This document shows, in pieces, positions 10,986 to 23,525 of a stretch of 64,000 bases of DNA. The position numbers and the translations under genes are program-made. Where the stretch lies: assembly GCA_037903475.1 (NCBI GenBank), contig JBAJFG010000038.1, positions 1 through 64,000 on the forward strand. The letters are read 5' to 3'. Positions within the stretch are counted from its first letter, which is position 1. Every line of letters begins with the position of its first letter. Origin of the DNA: Ancylostoma caninum (taxonomy: Eukaryota; Nematoda; Chromadorea; Rhabditida; Ancylostomatidae). The notes under the pieces were generated by a model. The model did no database searches. It saw only the letters and a list, made by a program, of their open reading frames with translations, and had not been told where the DNA came from.

Positions 10986-11954
10986 TCGATAAGTCGCCAA
11001 AATGTAGTATTATTAGGTCTTAGAACCCAGTAACTCATTTTCTTTCAAACGCGACGATGGCTGTTTCTACATATTGCCGGTCTTTGTCACCTTCCTTACC
11101 AATTGCTGCACACTTACCCATTTTCTCCTTCCCTTTAACCAACTACGGTCACCGGTGAAACACACCATAGCAGTATCGAATGTTGAAAAAAAAACTTTGC
11201 CCTATATTGTGTTGTTTCTCTTTCGAATTCACTAACCATCGCTCCTTTAGAACAACAATTACCGTAACTCGATGGTCTTATCAGCTCTTTCTTAAATCAG
11301 CACTTTAGCGTAACCAGCCAAGCTCGCCAGAACAATTACGCAGATGGGAGCAATTTTGCAGAGTATTTCCCAAAGGAGGTACGTAGCTCGAGCTCCCATC
11401 ATTTCAGTACAATTCGGTCCATTTGTCGTTACATCACAGTTTTCGCCTGTTTCTGACTAATAACTGATTGATTGGATGGCAGTCAATAACATAATCATGT
11501 CTGATAGTCAGGCGACCAGCATTTTTGTCTCAATAGGAGACTACATCGGGTAAACCCCTCTTATGAGAAAAAAAGAGCTCAGAACTAGTTTGAAGCAGAA
11601 GAAAAGCAGTTTCAGTGACCTTGCCTACTGTATTTACATACATGAAAGGCTTCCCGCTCTTAAATGAAAGTATAACTTTAATTTATGTTTTTTTTCCAGC
11701 AACTTCATAGAACTTCCAGTCGGTGCAGTTTCAAAGACGATGATGTATAGACGACATGCGTGCTCAGACAGCACATCTCGGCGCAGATGATAAGATAACT
11801 GACTAATAAAACTACAAAGGCGGTAGAACATAAATCTGGATTCACTTATCAAACAATAGCAGCATAACACGAAAAGAAAAAGGAGTTGGGGAACGAATAT
11901 GGGAAAGGAAAGAGAAAATTGGAGATGGGTGAGTAAGTGAATCCATTCTCAGAA

Positions 11955-12110
11955 CCCCAAAAACAACTTGTCGACAAGCATTTGGCGAGCAAGTATCTGA
12001 TCGCATCTGAAACTTGCTTTTCCAAAAGCTTGTCGACAACTTGCCCGCCCAAAAGCTTGTCGACAACTTGTCTTTGCTGTTTCTTGCCGACAGGTGGTTG
12101 ACCGTGTGAA
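11955..12110. repeat. Array of GTCGAC-centred palindromic motif, left cluster
   Basis: Repeated copies of AAAAGCTTGTCGACAACTTG or its close variants occur at about 11965, 12022 and 12050, plus a variant at about 12088. They are spaced irregularly with short unrelated spacers. The core TTGTCGACAA is a perfect palindrome. A second cluster lies at 12316-12570, with about 200 bp of unrelated DNA between. Confidence 0.7.
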
Positions 12111-12315
12111 CTTGTTCTTGACCCGTCCTTCACTAACAATCTGTCAGCTCTACACTACAAAATTGCTCAAGGTAGGACCTGTGTACGCGTAGGCTTGTAC
12201 AGCTGTCCTTCATTAGGAATCAAACGCTTTCCTACAACTGTACTATAGCAACCATTGCCCTGGTGTCCTCAATAGTTGCATCGTATGTTAAGCGGGTATG
12301 AGAACATCACTCTCT

Positions 12316-12570
12316 CTCGTCGACAGGTTGTTCAGCTAAAAGGCTGTCAACGACTTTTTCCGACAAAAGCTTGTTTGCAAGTTGCTTTTTGGAAAAGCTG
12401 GTCGACAACTCGTTTTTTCTCTTCCTTGTCGACAAGTTGTCGGGGGAAAAGCTTGTCGACAACTTGGTTTTAGGTGGTATGATGACGTCAGACTTGTCGA
12501 CAACGATTTGCTAGTTAAAAGCTTGTTTGCAAGTTGTTTTTGGGCAAAGCTGGGCCGACAACTTGTTTTT
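12316..12570. repeat. Array of GTCGAC-centred palindromic motif, right cluster
   Basis: At least seven further exact or near copies of the motif lie at about 12317, 12356, 12393, 12426, 12450, 12493 and 12545. Some spacers repeat the words AAAGCTTGTTTGCAAGTTG. The copies occur in both head-to-tail and palindromic arrangements. Frames run through the array on both strands, but their composition simply follows the repeat. Confidence 0.7.
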
Positions 12571-13010
12571 GAAGTTCTGAGTTTGTAGCTGCGTATTTTC
12601 TTTCTATTTACGTTCATTTTCGAAGCGCTGGGTGAAAATTATTACGATCACCTATTATTTGTTCATTTTCATTGGTGCCGTGGATTGTTCTGAGGAAAAC
12701 TAAAGCAAGCAGAAACCAGAATTCAGAAATTTGCCTTTTACTCCTAATAAATTATCGTTTGAACCAAAACCCCTTTCATAGTGGATTTCTGCAAAATGAT
12801 ATTAATTTATGCAAGGGTTCTGGAATGACCACTGAAAATACAGTGGAGTTGTAGAGGTGTTATGGAAGGGGTAAACGAATGAAAATGTGACTAGGTAAGC
12901 AACACAGCATAACATTCCTTTGGGATTATTTTTATAATGCAGCTGCATTAATTTCAAAAAAATTCCTAAAACAACCTCTGCTGCTACAAATCCAAGATTC
13001 CAGAACTATG

Positions 13011-13231
13011 TGGCTGCTATACTACCCGTGGAGCATGACACCCTGTATCAAGGTCACTTAGGCGAGATCGACTTTAATACGTATCGATCGGTGGCTCGTG
13101 TAGAAGCGACGCCAGCGATGCCGCGCACTAAATCGATAGGTATTGGAATCGTCGTCACCGACTGTGGCGAAATATTATAGTATATACTACATATGCTGCT
13201 ACACTACTACATGTACTATCCGTGGAATATA
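13011..13231. mobile_element. MITE family B, copy 2
   Basis: The left end GGCTGCTATACTACCCGTGG and the right end CCGTGGAATATAGCGACC are inverted relatives of the 10364-10562 ends. The core contains TACGTATCGATCG. It is about 20 bp longer than copy 1 because of an extra TATAGTATATACTACATATG-like stretch. Confidence 0.55.
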
Positions 13232-14074
13232 GCGACCACCTAAGTGATTCACAATACTTACACTTACGCATCCAATACAAAGGACAGTACCTAGTTTTTT
13301 TTTCTTCTCACTGTTGTACCTTGCACACTTTTCGCTATTCCCTGTTCTATTGCTGGAGTTATTCCGAGCTATTTTTGATTCCATGCCGTTAGCTTGAAAG
13401 CAGGAAACAAAAGTGAATAAAAGCAATCATCATGTTTCCAGTAAATATGCATGTCGTCACAGGCATCAGATGACTAAAACATGTCAGTGTGATGAAATCG
13501 ACATTGGAACTGCACATCTGGAAACAGTGTTTTTCATTGTAATAGGAATTATGATGGATACGGTAACTTTTCGGACTGCAAGTACTGGAAGGTGATGCAA
13601 TATAGGTTTTTGGATATTTTTAAAATTTCTTCTATTTGTAGATCTAACAAAAGTAGGGGAAGAGCATCTACTTATTTATTTACTAACTTACGGAGCTTCA
13701 TTTATCGATGTTGCTATATTTATTTACTTTATCGACGTAATTATGAAATTTATCCACAGTCAGGCTCGTAAGCTGATGAAAGAATGGGAAATTTCATCTC
13801 CTAAAAAATGACGAGCAAGTCCTATGCATGTTCGTTTTCTACAGGATTTTCATTAGAAAGTGTTGTTAAAAGTAGGAAGAAAAGGATGAGAAGTGACATA
13901 AAGATAAATCCAGGACCAGTGGAAATTTTTTGACAATAAGCAATTGATAAAGGAATGGAATTGTGAACAATGATTGTCAAGCAACGATTAATCATAGAAA
14001 TGTTGTGTGACAGTGAGTTATAGGCAACTGCCATCACGTGCCATCCAGCCCATTTCAGTGAGAAAGATGCTTGA

Positions 14075-14515
<441 letters not shown>

Positions 14516-14704
14516 AACGCGAGAAAAAACGAGGCAACTGAAGACGATAGCGAGAAAAGCAGGCGATACGCATGGATTGTCGGGTGTCCTTATGTTTGAA
14601 ACGGACTGTAAGTTGGACAGATGAGACAGAACTGATGTGTTTTTCAAAGTTACAAGTGAGAAGCACGTGCCAAGAAAAGCAAATGCTACAAAATACTTTC
14701 TCTA

Positions 14705-14817
14705 CCAAACTAGTGAAGTGCTTCTTTTTACAGCTGTGTTTGCCAAGATACACAGTTATAGTCTTTATTCTCGACCACGGCGGTCTTCTCTGAAAAAGAA
14801 GCACTCCACTAGTTTGG
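14705..14817. mobile_element. Short foldback MITE (113 bp)
   Basis: The left arm begins CCAAACTAGTGAAGTGCTTC (14705-14729 with a T run). The right arm (about 14789-14817) is its inverted copy with one or two changes. The loop is about 60 bp. No coding capacity. Confidence 0.65.
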
Positions 14818-15927
14818 GAGAATGATACAAAATTTCAAAAGTCAAACTTTCTCTACCTCTAGCTAAAATGCCCCTCCGGCGGTGAAAAATTTCCAGCTCA
14901 AAAGAGGAAACGGCCAGTGAAATAAGAGAAAAAAGGAAGGCACCCGAGAATGTTCGTTGAGTTCCAGAAAAAAAAACGATCTCGGACGATCGACTTCACA
15001 TGGAAGGGGGTCAACCAGGGGTGGAGTCACCACGAAAGGTATGTGTGTACATATAATAGCGGCATCGGCCCTTGCGAACGAACTTGTTCTCGTCGTTCAC
15101 AGCGCGAAGAAAAATGGCGACGGCGACGATGACGACGACGACGACAATCCACCAGCCCGCGCATGACTACACTTTGTTTCTTAATGCTGACTGACGAATC
15201 GCCGCCGACAATGAGCCGCGGACGAGTTTCCGGAAAAAGTCGAACCGAAAACAGCGAACAGTCATGCCATACAGGTGAATATATCATCGGAAACTGATCG
15301 ATGCGCGGAAAAAGGTAAATGTTCGCAATAGTTTGCAGAGTTTCTGGATAAATTTGGTTTCGAGAACATTCTGGCGACGTCATCAGCTCAGGTCAAGCGA
15401 ATGTATGACTAAAAAGGGTTTTGTGCCAATGTAGGCCCTTTTTTGTCTCTCCTGGTCTGGCCAGGTGTTTCAATATTTTGTAGGGGGTTGGAGAATAGAT
15501 TCAACAAATCACTCTGGAACTTCGTTTCCGGAAGAAAAGAGCTGTATACCCAACGCTTTTACTGACACGCAATGTTTTATGGATCCATCGAGGATCCCGA
15601 GCTCTTCAGGGCGATCCTCAACAAAAGCAGCTCTTAAGTTTCTTTTTTCTAGACTGTTTTCGAGAACATGGGTCAACAGTCGAGGGATTTGGGTCACGTT
15701 ACATCAGTGAAAGCCAAAAGCTGGGTATAGTTCCTCGTTTATGTAATAGAGCGCATGTTACAGTTACAGTTAATAGTTATAACTACTAAGTAGGCTCTAC
15801 GGAACATGTAAAGACTGACATTCCAGTATAATTCTCATAGTTTTCCAACGTTTTTCCTCGGAAGTTCCCAGCATTTAGCCATTGGACGTCTAACCAGAGT
15901 GGAAATCTAACCGTATGCATCAATTGG

Positions 15928-16012
15928 ATTACCCAGGTTAAGAGTTTCAACGCCATAAAATCTACCTATCGTTAATAGGGGCGTCAACACGTTTACCCTG
16001 AGTTATCTCAAC
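15928..16012. mobile_element. Small TIR element family E, copy 1
   Basis: The left end ATTACCCAGGTTAAGAGTTT and the right end, which reads GTTGAGATAACTCAGGGTAA on the other strand, are imperfect inverted repeats. Related pairs occur at 61268-61352, and a single end at about 36540-36570. Confidence 0.4.
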
Positions 16013-16578
16013 TATGCAGTCAGGCCTAGAAAGAAGTTGGAAGCGTGCACGATGTCAGAATTCAGGGAATTCTGAACTTCGGAAACCAAAATCCCGCTCA
16101 TTCCTGCTCCAAAGTGATCGCACACATAAAATAAAGCGTATAGCAGGAATGTAGGGTTCCAAGCCAACTTTGTTAAGGGCGAAAAGCCAAGACTACTCAA
16201 TTCAGATGCGTTGCTGTGCATGAGATAATCTATTCCCACATGAGAAAATCGTTAACGCCTATTCAAGTAGCACGATTTTTGCTCGCGTTTTGCATAAATT
16301 GAATGTACATAAATGATCGAGACGTGAGATAGATTCTGTGTTTCGTTGCTTCTCGGAGGATGTGATTCTAAGTAGATTAGCAGGGGTAGACGGTCGCTAG
16401 AAGACTGGGGAACCTGTGAGAATCATGCAGTTTCCTGAAGAATCTTATAGATGTTAATAAATTCTTCTGCAAGAAGGAACTGCAGAGAGTTCCTGAAGAG
16501 GTATTAGCTGAGGAACTATGTAGGCTAAGGCCCCTTGGCTGAAAGCAGTTATGAAGTGGCTATAATTTCCAGGATTGG

Positions 16579-16622
16579 AATCTATTAAACAAAGCGCCGT
16601 AATCTATTAAACAAAGCGCCGT
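16579..16622. repeat. Perfect 22-bp tandem duplication
   Basis: Two adjacent identical 22-bp units start AATCTATTAAACAAAGCGCC. They border a GC-rich segment (16620-17060) that is open in several frames but has no splice or domain support. Confidence 0.9.
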
Positions 16623-17132
16623 AAGGGGGCTAGAGCGGTTAGAGATACGGGGCGGCACTCATAGACACCGCAATCTTGAGGCGCAGACTGTGTGGCGAAA
16701 TGGCCGACTTCCATGGACGCAGACACGTTCGCTTCGGGACCCGAAATTACGTCACTGCTGGCTCTCCCGCATGCACGGGATGGTGATTTCATCACCTTCG
16801 CTGGCGGTCTCGCCGCATAGGAGTGAGGGAGTGTTTACGAGCTTTCAGGCTGCACAATGTACGCAGCAGGAAAACCAGCCTTCCACTGTTGCGACGCTTT
16901 CTGCACTCGCAGGAAAAAATGGACGCGTGCCATGAGAGCTGCCGCGTCTCGAATGCTTCGTGGAGGCTGGACCTACGCGGTCGCCTCAGCCCCTGTTGAA
17001 TTTTCGCGGCGATTGTGTAGTCACAACATTCGTTCGTTACAACATTCGTTCGTTTCGAGAAAGCTCCTGCACTAACAAAGAGTAAAAGCCTCTGAATAGG
17101 GAGGCATGACACTGTATATCCAATCAACTATA

Positions 17133-17930
17133 TACGGATGCGGGTCCACCGATGGAGAAAGGACCCGCCGTGGCCCAGTGGTGCGGGGGACGCCAGGATA
17201 CGGGTTCACCGATGGAGAAAGCGCCCGCCGTGGCCAAATGGTGCGGCGGACGCCGAGATACGGGTCCACCAATGGAGAAAGGGCCCGCCGTGGCCCAATG
17301 GTGTGGGGGATGACAGGATACGGGTCCACCGATGGAGAAAAGGCCCGCCGTGGCCCAGTGGTGCGGGGGACACCGAAATATAGGTCCACCAATGGAGAAA
17401 GGGCCCACTGTGGCCCAGTGTTGTGGGGGGATGCCAGGATACGGGTCCACCGATGGAGGAAGGACCCGTCGTAGCATAATGGTGTGGAGAACGTCAGGAT
17501 ACGGGTTCACTTTAGTCCGATAGTGTTAAGAATGCCAGGATGCGCTTGGAGAACGGATCCGGCTTGCCCTAACTGTGAGGAGGGCGCCAGAACACGGGCG
17601 CTCTGATGGATGAAGGGCCCGCCGTGGCCCAGTAGTATGGATAACACCAGAATACGGGTCCGCCAATATAGGATTGGTCCGCTGTGACTCAGTAAAGTGG
17701 AGAATACCAGGATATGGTTCAGGCCTAACAGTGAAAATGGCGCCAGAATACGGGTCCACCGATGGAGAAAAGCCCGCTGCGGCCCAGTAGTCTGGAAAAC
17801 ACTCGGATACGATTTCGCCTTGTCCAATAGTGTGGGGAACGGCAGGATACAGTTCCGCCGATGGAGAACGCGTCTGCGTTAGCCGGGTAGTGAGGAATAC
17901 GCACGAATACGCCATACGATGGAGAACGAA
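17133..17930. repeat. 60-bp minisatellite, about 13 units
   Basis: The unit begins CGGGTCCACCGATGGAGAAA and ends with a ..CCAGGATA block. The first five units are exactly 60 bp, the sixth 61 bp. Downstream units are more diverged and include shortened versions (about 36-40 bp near 17714 and 17810). Because 60 bp is 20 codons, several frames on both strands stay open across the regular part and give 20-residue periodic peptides. No splice sites, start context or conserved reading frame single out one frame, so I do not call a gene. Confidence 0.92.
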
Positions 17931-18342
17931 CTTCTCATGCTCATACTCAACTCATAAGAAGGACTTCATGTTTGGGCCCATTGGAAGATTGGTTCTGCTT
18001 CTTTATAAATTTTCTAGAGATTTGGCAAGTGTGAAGCGTTTGCACATGTCCCAAGTGGCTGCCCCACCCCACTTCCTAGCGTCCCGAAGGGGCGCTAGTT
18101 ACAGAAAGGTTGAATGGCTATTAACCAATGTAGAATTGAAAACAAATCTAGTCATATGACAGACAATTATTATATACAGCCAATTTGTTGTCCAATTATG
18201 GAAACGATCAAACAACTATGCACTTCTGATGAACAGATAAACAGCATAAATCATTTCAACAATGAAATCCGACAAAATTCGCTTATCTCAATAGCGAAAA
18301 TCATGAAAAGTAAAGCAGAAAAGGCGAGACTCCTCCTAAAAT

Positions 18343-18707
18343 ATGATTCAAAGAAAACAAGTACACCAAATAGAGGGTAATAAGACAGGAAATGGCAAAT
18401 CTCCGAGCTTGAACAAGGTGCGTAAGACGATTTTTCGGGAAGAAGAACTTGTGACCTGCTCTGGAGGTAGTTCTCTCAACGATAAGCTCACCAGCGCGGC
18501 GAAGCGCAAACGGCTTAGGGGACTTTTCTCGGGGCGAAAAAAAGAGAAAGGCGGAGGTGAGGCTTCAAATATATTCACAGACAATTCAGTCAATCAGCGT
18601 GGAATAGCTGGAGGGCGAACAACCCTCTACCTCCTCTCTCCCCCCCCTCCCCAGCATAGAGAGGAGACGAATGAAGTGAAAATGGCAGAGCGAGGACGAT
18701 TACCGCG
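18343..18707 (+). CDS. Candidate first coding exon, + strand, basic/Ser-rich
   Basis: An ATG at 18343 opens a 121-codon frame that ends at a perfect donor (CCGCG|GTAAGT). The middle is coding-like and basic (LTSAAKRKRLRGLFSGRKKE), followed by a Pro-rich stretch and KMAERGRLP. An internal ATG at 18682 lies in a good initiation context (AAAATGG) and could instead start a very short first exon. A second frame, shifted by one base, is open just upstream (about 18114-18380) and starts METIKQLCTSDEQINSINHF at 18198. It overlaps this one by 38 bp and could be a separate small ORF or exon (weak donor at AGAGG|GTAATA). The region lies between the two - strand exon groups. Family unknown. Confidence 0.35.
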
Positions 18708-19714
18708 GTAAGTTCTGTCAAATGGGAAATGCATTAAGATGTTAGTGCCGTAGCAGTTCGTTCCGATTCTGGGCACCACCCAGGTGACGCGCGTGGCGAT
18801 GAACGAGTTCTTGTAGGTGGTCTAGGAGCTTAGAGCATGGGAAAGCGTAAACGTAACCTCGAAGCGTGCTCTTTAGCCTAAAGGAGAGTTTTAGAATGGT
18901 GTAATTGGTGTTATGGAGCCCTGGCTTCCCACCAAGAATTACAGCACCAAGGACGGGCAAAGAACAAGGCGCAAGCGTCCTTTTGATGAGAAACGAACGC
19001 TAATAAACCACTCCAGTGATCATATAAAATTCGAGGTCGTCCGTGGCTGATTCGCACCGACCGCTCAGCCCAGCAAGGGTGTGGTCGTCGGTGTCGTCGG
19101 TGATGATGGGCGTGGTCCCCGGCTGGCTGGCTGGCTTGACGCGGAGGTCGAACGCATGGAAAAAACGTCGAAAACACGGTCATTCGGAAGACGACTAACA
19201 GATGTTCGCCGCTATGTGAAACATAAAACGATCAGGTTGCATGGGTTCTCGCTGACGAATGCTCTGCGCCTCGAAATTTCTAGAAAACGGGAGAGCAGGG
19301 AATTCCCGAGAACGATCTATGGTTCATTTCAGCCAGTAACAGCGAACTCTTGAGAATGAGTAAGAGCGAACTCTTGAGTAAATACTGGGAGTCAGTGGAC
19401 ACAAATAAGGTAGTCTATAGAAATTGGAAAGTGTTCGCTGAATCCATTTGTGGTAACCAGGGCAAATATGTACATGTGCGCCGCTCCAGAGAACATTCAG
19501 GGATCAAAAGCGCGGACTACTCTTACTCCACTATTATGTTCCAAGCGTTAAGCCTTCAAAGATGAAAATTACCGATAATTCATTATCAAATTCGAGCGGC
19601 CCGTTGCCCAAGAATGATCTGTGTAAGTCCTTGGGAGAATTGAATGGCGAAGGGTATAGTACTGTTATTTCGGGTAAAAAATATATAACAGGGTAAAAAT
19701 CACAAAATAACGCC

Positions 19715-19930
19715 GTACTGCTGTACTCGTTGAGCAACATAGTGCTTTCGATGCTATGCACCGACATTGATTTCGGTACATATCGATCGTTGTTGCCGCG
19801 TCGCTGGTGCTGCCGCCGCTACCGTTGGCCCGCGATCGATCGGTCGATACGTATCAAAATCAGTGTCCGCTGCAGCAGCGACTGAATGCGCTAAACTCCT
19901 CAAGGTGTATAGCTGTGGCCTAAGGTGGCA
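19715..19930. mobile_element. MITE family B, copy 3 (diverged)
   Basis: It has the same ATCGATC...GATACGTATCAAAATC core as the other family B copies. The degenerate inverted ends are built on CTGTACTC...GAG and its mirror near GGTGTATAGCTG. The boundaries are approximate. Confidence 0.45.
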
Positions 19931-21400
19931 TCAGAGACAAGAGTAATTATTAAAATATGTAGATGGAAGAGCTTGTCCAAAAACTAGTCAATACCAAGGG
20001 ATATCACCTGGATCAATTTGAGCGGTTAGATAAAAAAATTCCATGTTCTGTTGTCCTAAAGGTTAGGTTAGGCATGACGCTAAGGCATGCACTCACTACA
20101 CAGGCAATGACAATGACATTATGACATAGGTGCAGTTTCCTATCTGTTTCAGGAAAAACAAATTCAATTATCCTCAGTTTCCAAAAACTAAGCAAAATGT
20201 ACTCTGCTCGCTCACTCATGCAAGAGGAATTTTGCTTAAAACCAAATTTGTTCTAGCTATTGTAATGGCGCTCGACTAATAAAACTGTTTCCACATGAAT
20301 GTTGGTATGACTGGTTTCCGTTTGCACGGACGTGAAAAACTGGTAACAGAAGGAAACGTTCATTCATTCAATCAAACTCCACCTAGATTTCTTCCTTTTC
20401 CTTTTTTCTCCTGCTTTCGCGGACATTTTTTCCATGTTGCATGTCTTTCCAATGGAATAGTCATGTTTGTTAGTTTTCCAACAACGTGTGGGAGTCACCT
20501 TGCTATAAAACATGAATCGCTAATGTGATTCACTGCGCTTATGCAAAATCAGCTGAGGGACCATTCTAAGGGTGAAAGCCTAATCTGTATCCATAAATAC
20601 TTCAAGTTACTTCAATTTAATATCAGTTTTGATAAGTGATGACCCTCCTCACAAGTTTCTCCAAAATCGGTTGTTCAAGGACTACATAACATTGACGCTA
20701 TGTTCGACCTAGTTGCGAGTTATTGACATTTTTCAAAGTTTTTCATTTGATTTTCTTGTTTTTGAGCCTGCCAACTTCACCCAGTTTACAGTTTTTGACC
20801 AATAGCTCATTTTTTTGTGCAATAGATAGATAAAAATTGATGAGTGAATCTTGTCTAGATTCTTGTATCAATGGACCCATAAAGATACGTGGATAGCAAA
20901 AATATGCACCTTTCCTCTAAAAATTGCCGAACAAGCAGTTTCTAAGAATTCTATTTTGGAGAAAGTTGAGGTGGTGCTTCTAATCGATAGTGATTTCTGC
21001 CACACACCCACTGTGACGGCGCCCCTCCTACAACATGTTCGGCACGTTATGTGTCACCGATCAATAATTGCGTGCCAGTGTATATGTGCTATTGATCTAT
21101 GACACCGGATATGTCGAACTTGTAAGAAGAGTGCGCTAGCGCGGGGGCGTATGTGGCAGAAGTCCAGCATCGAATGGAAACGCCGCCCTTACTGCCACCA
21201 AAATAGGGCGCTCAAAAATTAGTTTTTCACCATTATAGCAAGGAAAGACGTATATCAGTGTGATCGGCGTCTCTTGGCGAATTTATACATGCGGAAATCT
21301 CAGAGATCCTCAATTTCATTCTCCAGAACTTTCCACCATCCTCTCAAATCTGATTGCTTGTCATCTGTACGAATACTCTTTTTGCATTTCATTCGCTGCT
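19931..21400. other. No recognised gene
   Basis: This is AT-rich, probably intronic or intergenic sequence. A few donor-like and acceptor-like words occur, but no exon has both ends and a convincing frame. Confidence 0.5.
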
Positions 21401-21544
21401 TTATTCCCTAATCTGGTACTTAAGTTTTCTCCACGACAAATAGATGGACCCTTGAACAAATTTAAATTCTTTTAAGTAACTGTTGTCCGAGTAATCCAAA
21501 CACCCATTCACTTCCATCACCCACGACTCAAGGTCTCTGCCGAA
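21401..21544 (-). CDS. Weak candidate terminal exon
   Basis: A strong acceptor (TTTGATTTCAG) is followed by 47 open codons, starting FGRDLESWVMEVNGCLDYSD and ending in TAA. It starts in phase 0, which the SH3 exon at 23419-23525 would allow. Open stretches of this length after an acceptor-like site are not rare in AT-rich DNA, and no homology is recognised. Could be chance. Confidence 0.2.
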   Translation of the reverse strand, partial: FGRDLESWVMEVNGCLDYSDNSYLKEFKFVQGSIYLSWRKLKYQIRE

Positions 21545-23060
21545 CTGAAATCAAAATGAACTAGCAAACTAATCCACTGCGCCGCGCCGTCCATAATGCA
21601 AGTTGCCGTAAAAGGAGAACGACTCGACTGCAATTACTTTCTTCGAAGATGAACGTCGGCACAGTGATTTATACAGTGCAAGTTGCCCTTGGTTGTTTTG
21701 TCGATGACAAGATTGGCGAAACGTGTCCACAGACGAAAGAGGACCGGCCGGCGGACTGGCTGTGACCTCGGCGTGGACAGAGTTCTTCAGGAAAGTAGAG
21801 AGGAGGGACAATTAAGATTTAAAATGACAGAGCCGTCAGAAGAGGTGTTCTAAAGCCTTTCAGGAAGTTATTTAAGGTTAAATGAAACAAAAAAAAATTA
21901 AGGAATATTGCGAAGTCCATCCTGGGTTGTCTCAATGATGCATGCGATCTCAGGTTCCATTCATGAACAATAATAGTGTTATGGTTGTTTGAAAAAAGTG
22001 CAAAACTTGGTGCAATGCTTTCGGACCAATCTAGTGTTAGAATTGACGTCAAAGACAATGTCGATGCAGGTGTTATGTCTGTCCAAGATGGAGTATACAT
22101 AGTACAAGCCTTTAACCCCCTCTCTTCACTCATCTATATGAACCAACCGCTGTGCAGAGATTGCAAACTAGGAAGAAGGAACGAGATGAATAAGCTCTTC
22201 TCCCAATGGATTCCTTGAGACTGTCGTAAGGGTCCCCATAAGTATCCGGAAATAAAAAAAAGAAGTAGAAATGGAAAAATCTTGCTATGCGAACAAACTG
22301 GAGTGTGCTAGGAAACAAAAATACGATTTGTTGTACTCATAATTATAGGAAGAGCCAACGGTCGAGCCTCATAAGAACACCACGGAGAATTTGTCAAATT
22401 CCTAAAAATGACTCTATATAATAGGTGAAAATCTGTATTACATACGTAGCTTTGGTTTTTTTACACCATCATTATTTTCAAAGACTTATGTTCGCTGATT
22501 TGAGTTTGTAACCACTTTTTAGTCATTTTCGTTTCCGAATTTTCGGCAGTCCGTGTCCGCAAAGTGGTGGTTAACCATGAGAGAACCTCGTCGGAGGCAG
22601 CAGGGCGAGGAGAACGTGTGGGTCTTGACCGCTGACTTTTCCTCTATGTAGAAGTGTGGTAGAAATGGAGATAGAGAGAAGGAGAAACAGGTCAAATTTC
22701 ACCCGAAAAACTTGTACGCATTGAACTGTAGGATATTGGCGCGAGGCGGAAATTTTCGAACCACATAGAACGTAAAGAGAGTAGAAAATAGCCCTAGAGC
22801 GCAAAGCTTGGAACATAAATCGAAAAACCCTTGATGAAACTACGATATTTATTCGCGTGCAAGGTGCAAGTAGGCCATATGTGATCCTAAGCGAAGTTGG
22901 TAATGAATGGCAACAAAAGAAGTCCGTTGATGAGCAAAAAACAACATGGATCAGGTAGCGAAAAGTTATTTAGAGAGCTGGGCTCTGAAAGCGAACGGGT
23001 GGGCAGCTGATGATCAAACAGACAGGACCTACGTAACTAAAACAGAGCGCCGTTCGTCAC

Positions 23061-23103
23061 CGAATTCGCAGTCGTCACGAGCGGATGAGTCAGCCGTCAA
23101 ACG
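23061..23103 (-). CDS. Weak candidate exon following the SH3 exons
   Basis: An acceptor (GATGAAGTTCAG) and a possible donor (AATTCG|GTGACG) bound 43 bp in phase 0, reading RLTADSSARDDCEF. The frame stays open to about 23031 with a charged sequence. It lies 316 bp downstream of the SH3 exon and is phase-compatible with it. Short and without homology. Confidence 0.25.
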
Positions 23104-23418
23104 CTGAACTTCATCCAACCCACATAAAAACTTGTTGACTACTCGAATTCACTTCGGAAATCAATAGACGAGGCGATCAGCGCCGATGATGGAGCTCATT
23201 GAAAGGGCATCCAGACGCGCGCGCGCCCGCACGGACGCACACGCATCGTCGGCAGCTAGTATGTACAACTACTTCGACAAGTCAAACAACTTCGCAGCGC
23301 AATCCCTCGGCAAACACCGCGATGAGGTAGCAATGAGGCAAAGAGCAGCTCAGCGACCGAGTTCAGCCCCCAGACGGGCGGAAAGAAGCCTAGGTTTCGA
23401 ACAAGCACGGGGACTTAC

Positions 23419-23525
23419 GCCTTTGTCGAATCGGTGCATGACTTGAAGTCGATTGGCTGGTGCTAGTCCTTTCCTACCGTTTCGATCCACACACAGCCAC
23501 CAACCGTCGGATATACCCTCAATTT
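23419..23525 (-). CDS. Second half of an SH3 domain (CAS-like scaffold gene)
   Basis: The 107-bp exon has a TTTTTTCAG acceptor and a GGC|GTAAGT donor. Two bases complete the Glu codon begun in the exon at 30139-30238. It then reads IEGISDGWWLCVDRNGRKGL followed by APANRLQVM. This is the C-terminal half of an SH3 domain: the GWW ligand-binding tryptophans, the G.KG.AP strand (ALYDY..GWW..G..G..P pattern) and the NRL end. The WWLC and GR.G..P.NRL features match the CAS family (p130Cas/NEDD9/EFS type) better than spectrin or Src SH3 domains. Such scaffolds link focal-adhesion and tyrosine-kinase signalling to the cytoskeleton. The substrate domain with YxxP repeats typical of CAS was not found in the window. 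Confidence 0.85.

Noticed and set aside
12276..12617. Leu/Val/Gln-rich and Ser/Thr-rich frames across the GTCGAC-motif array
   Set aside because: Their composition is dictated by the repeated motif, and frames on both strands are equally open.
17072..17510. Periodic open frames on both strands of the 60-bp repeat, and a possible CRISPR-like array
   Set aside because: The openness follows from the 60-bp period. There are no unique spacers, the repeats are head-to-tail and adjacent, and the host DNA is eukaryotic.
23186..23446. + strand frame starting MMELIERASRRAR, coding-like and GC-rich
   Set aside because: It overlaps the well-supported SH3 exon on the opposite strand, and the only possible donor (GAG|GTAGCA) is weak. 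It may be a chance frame in a GC-rich patch.
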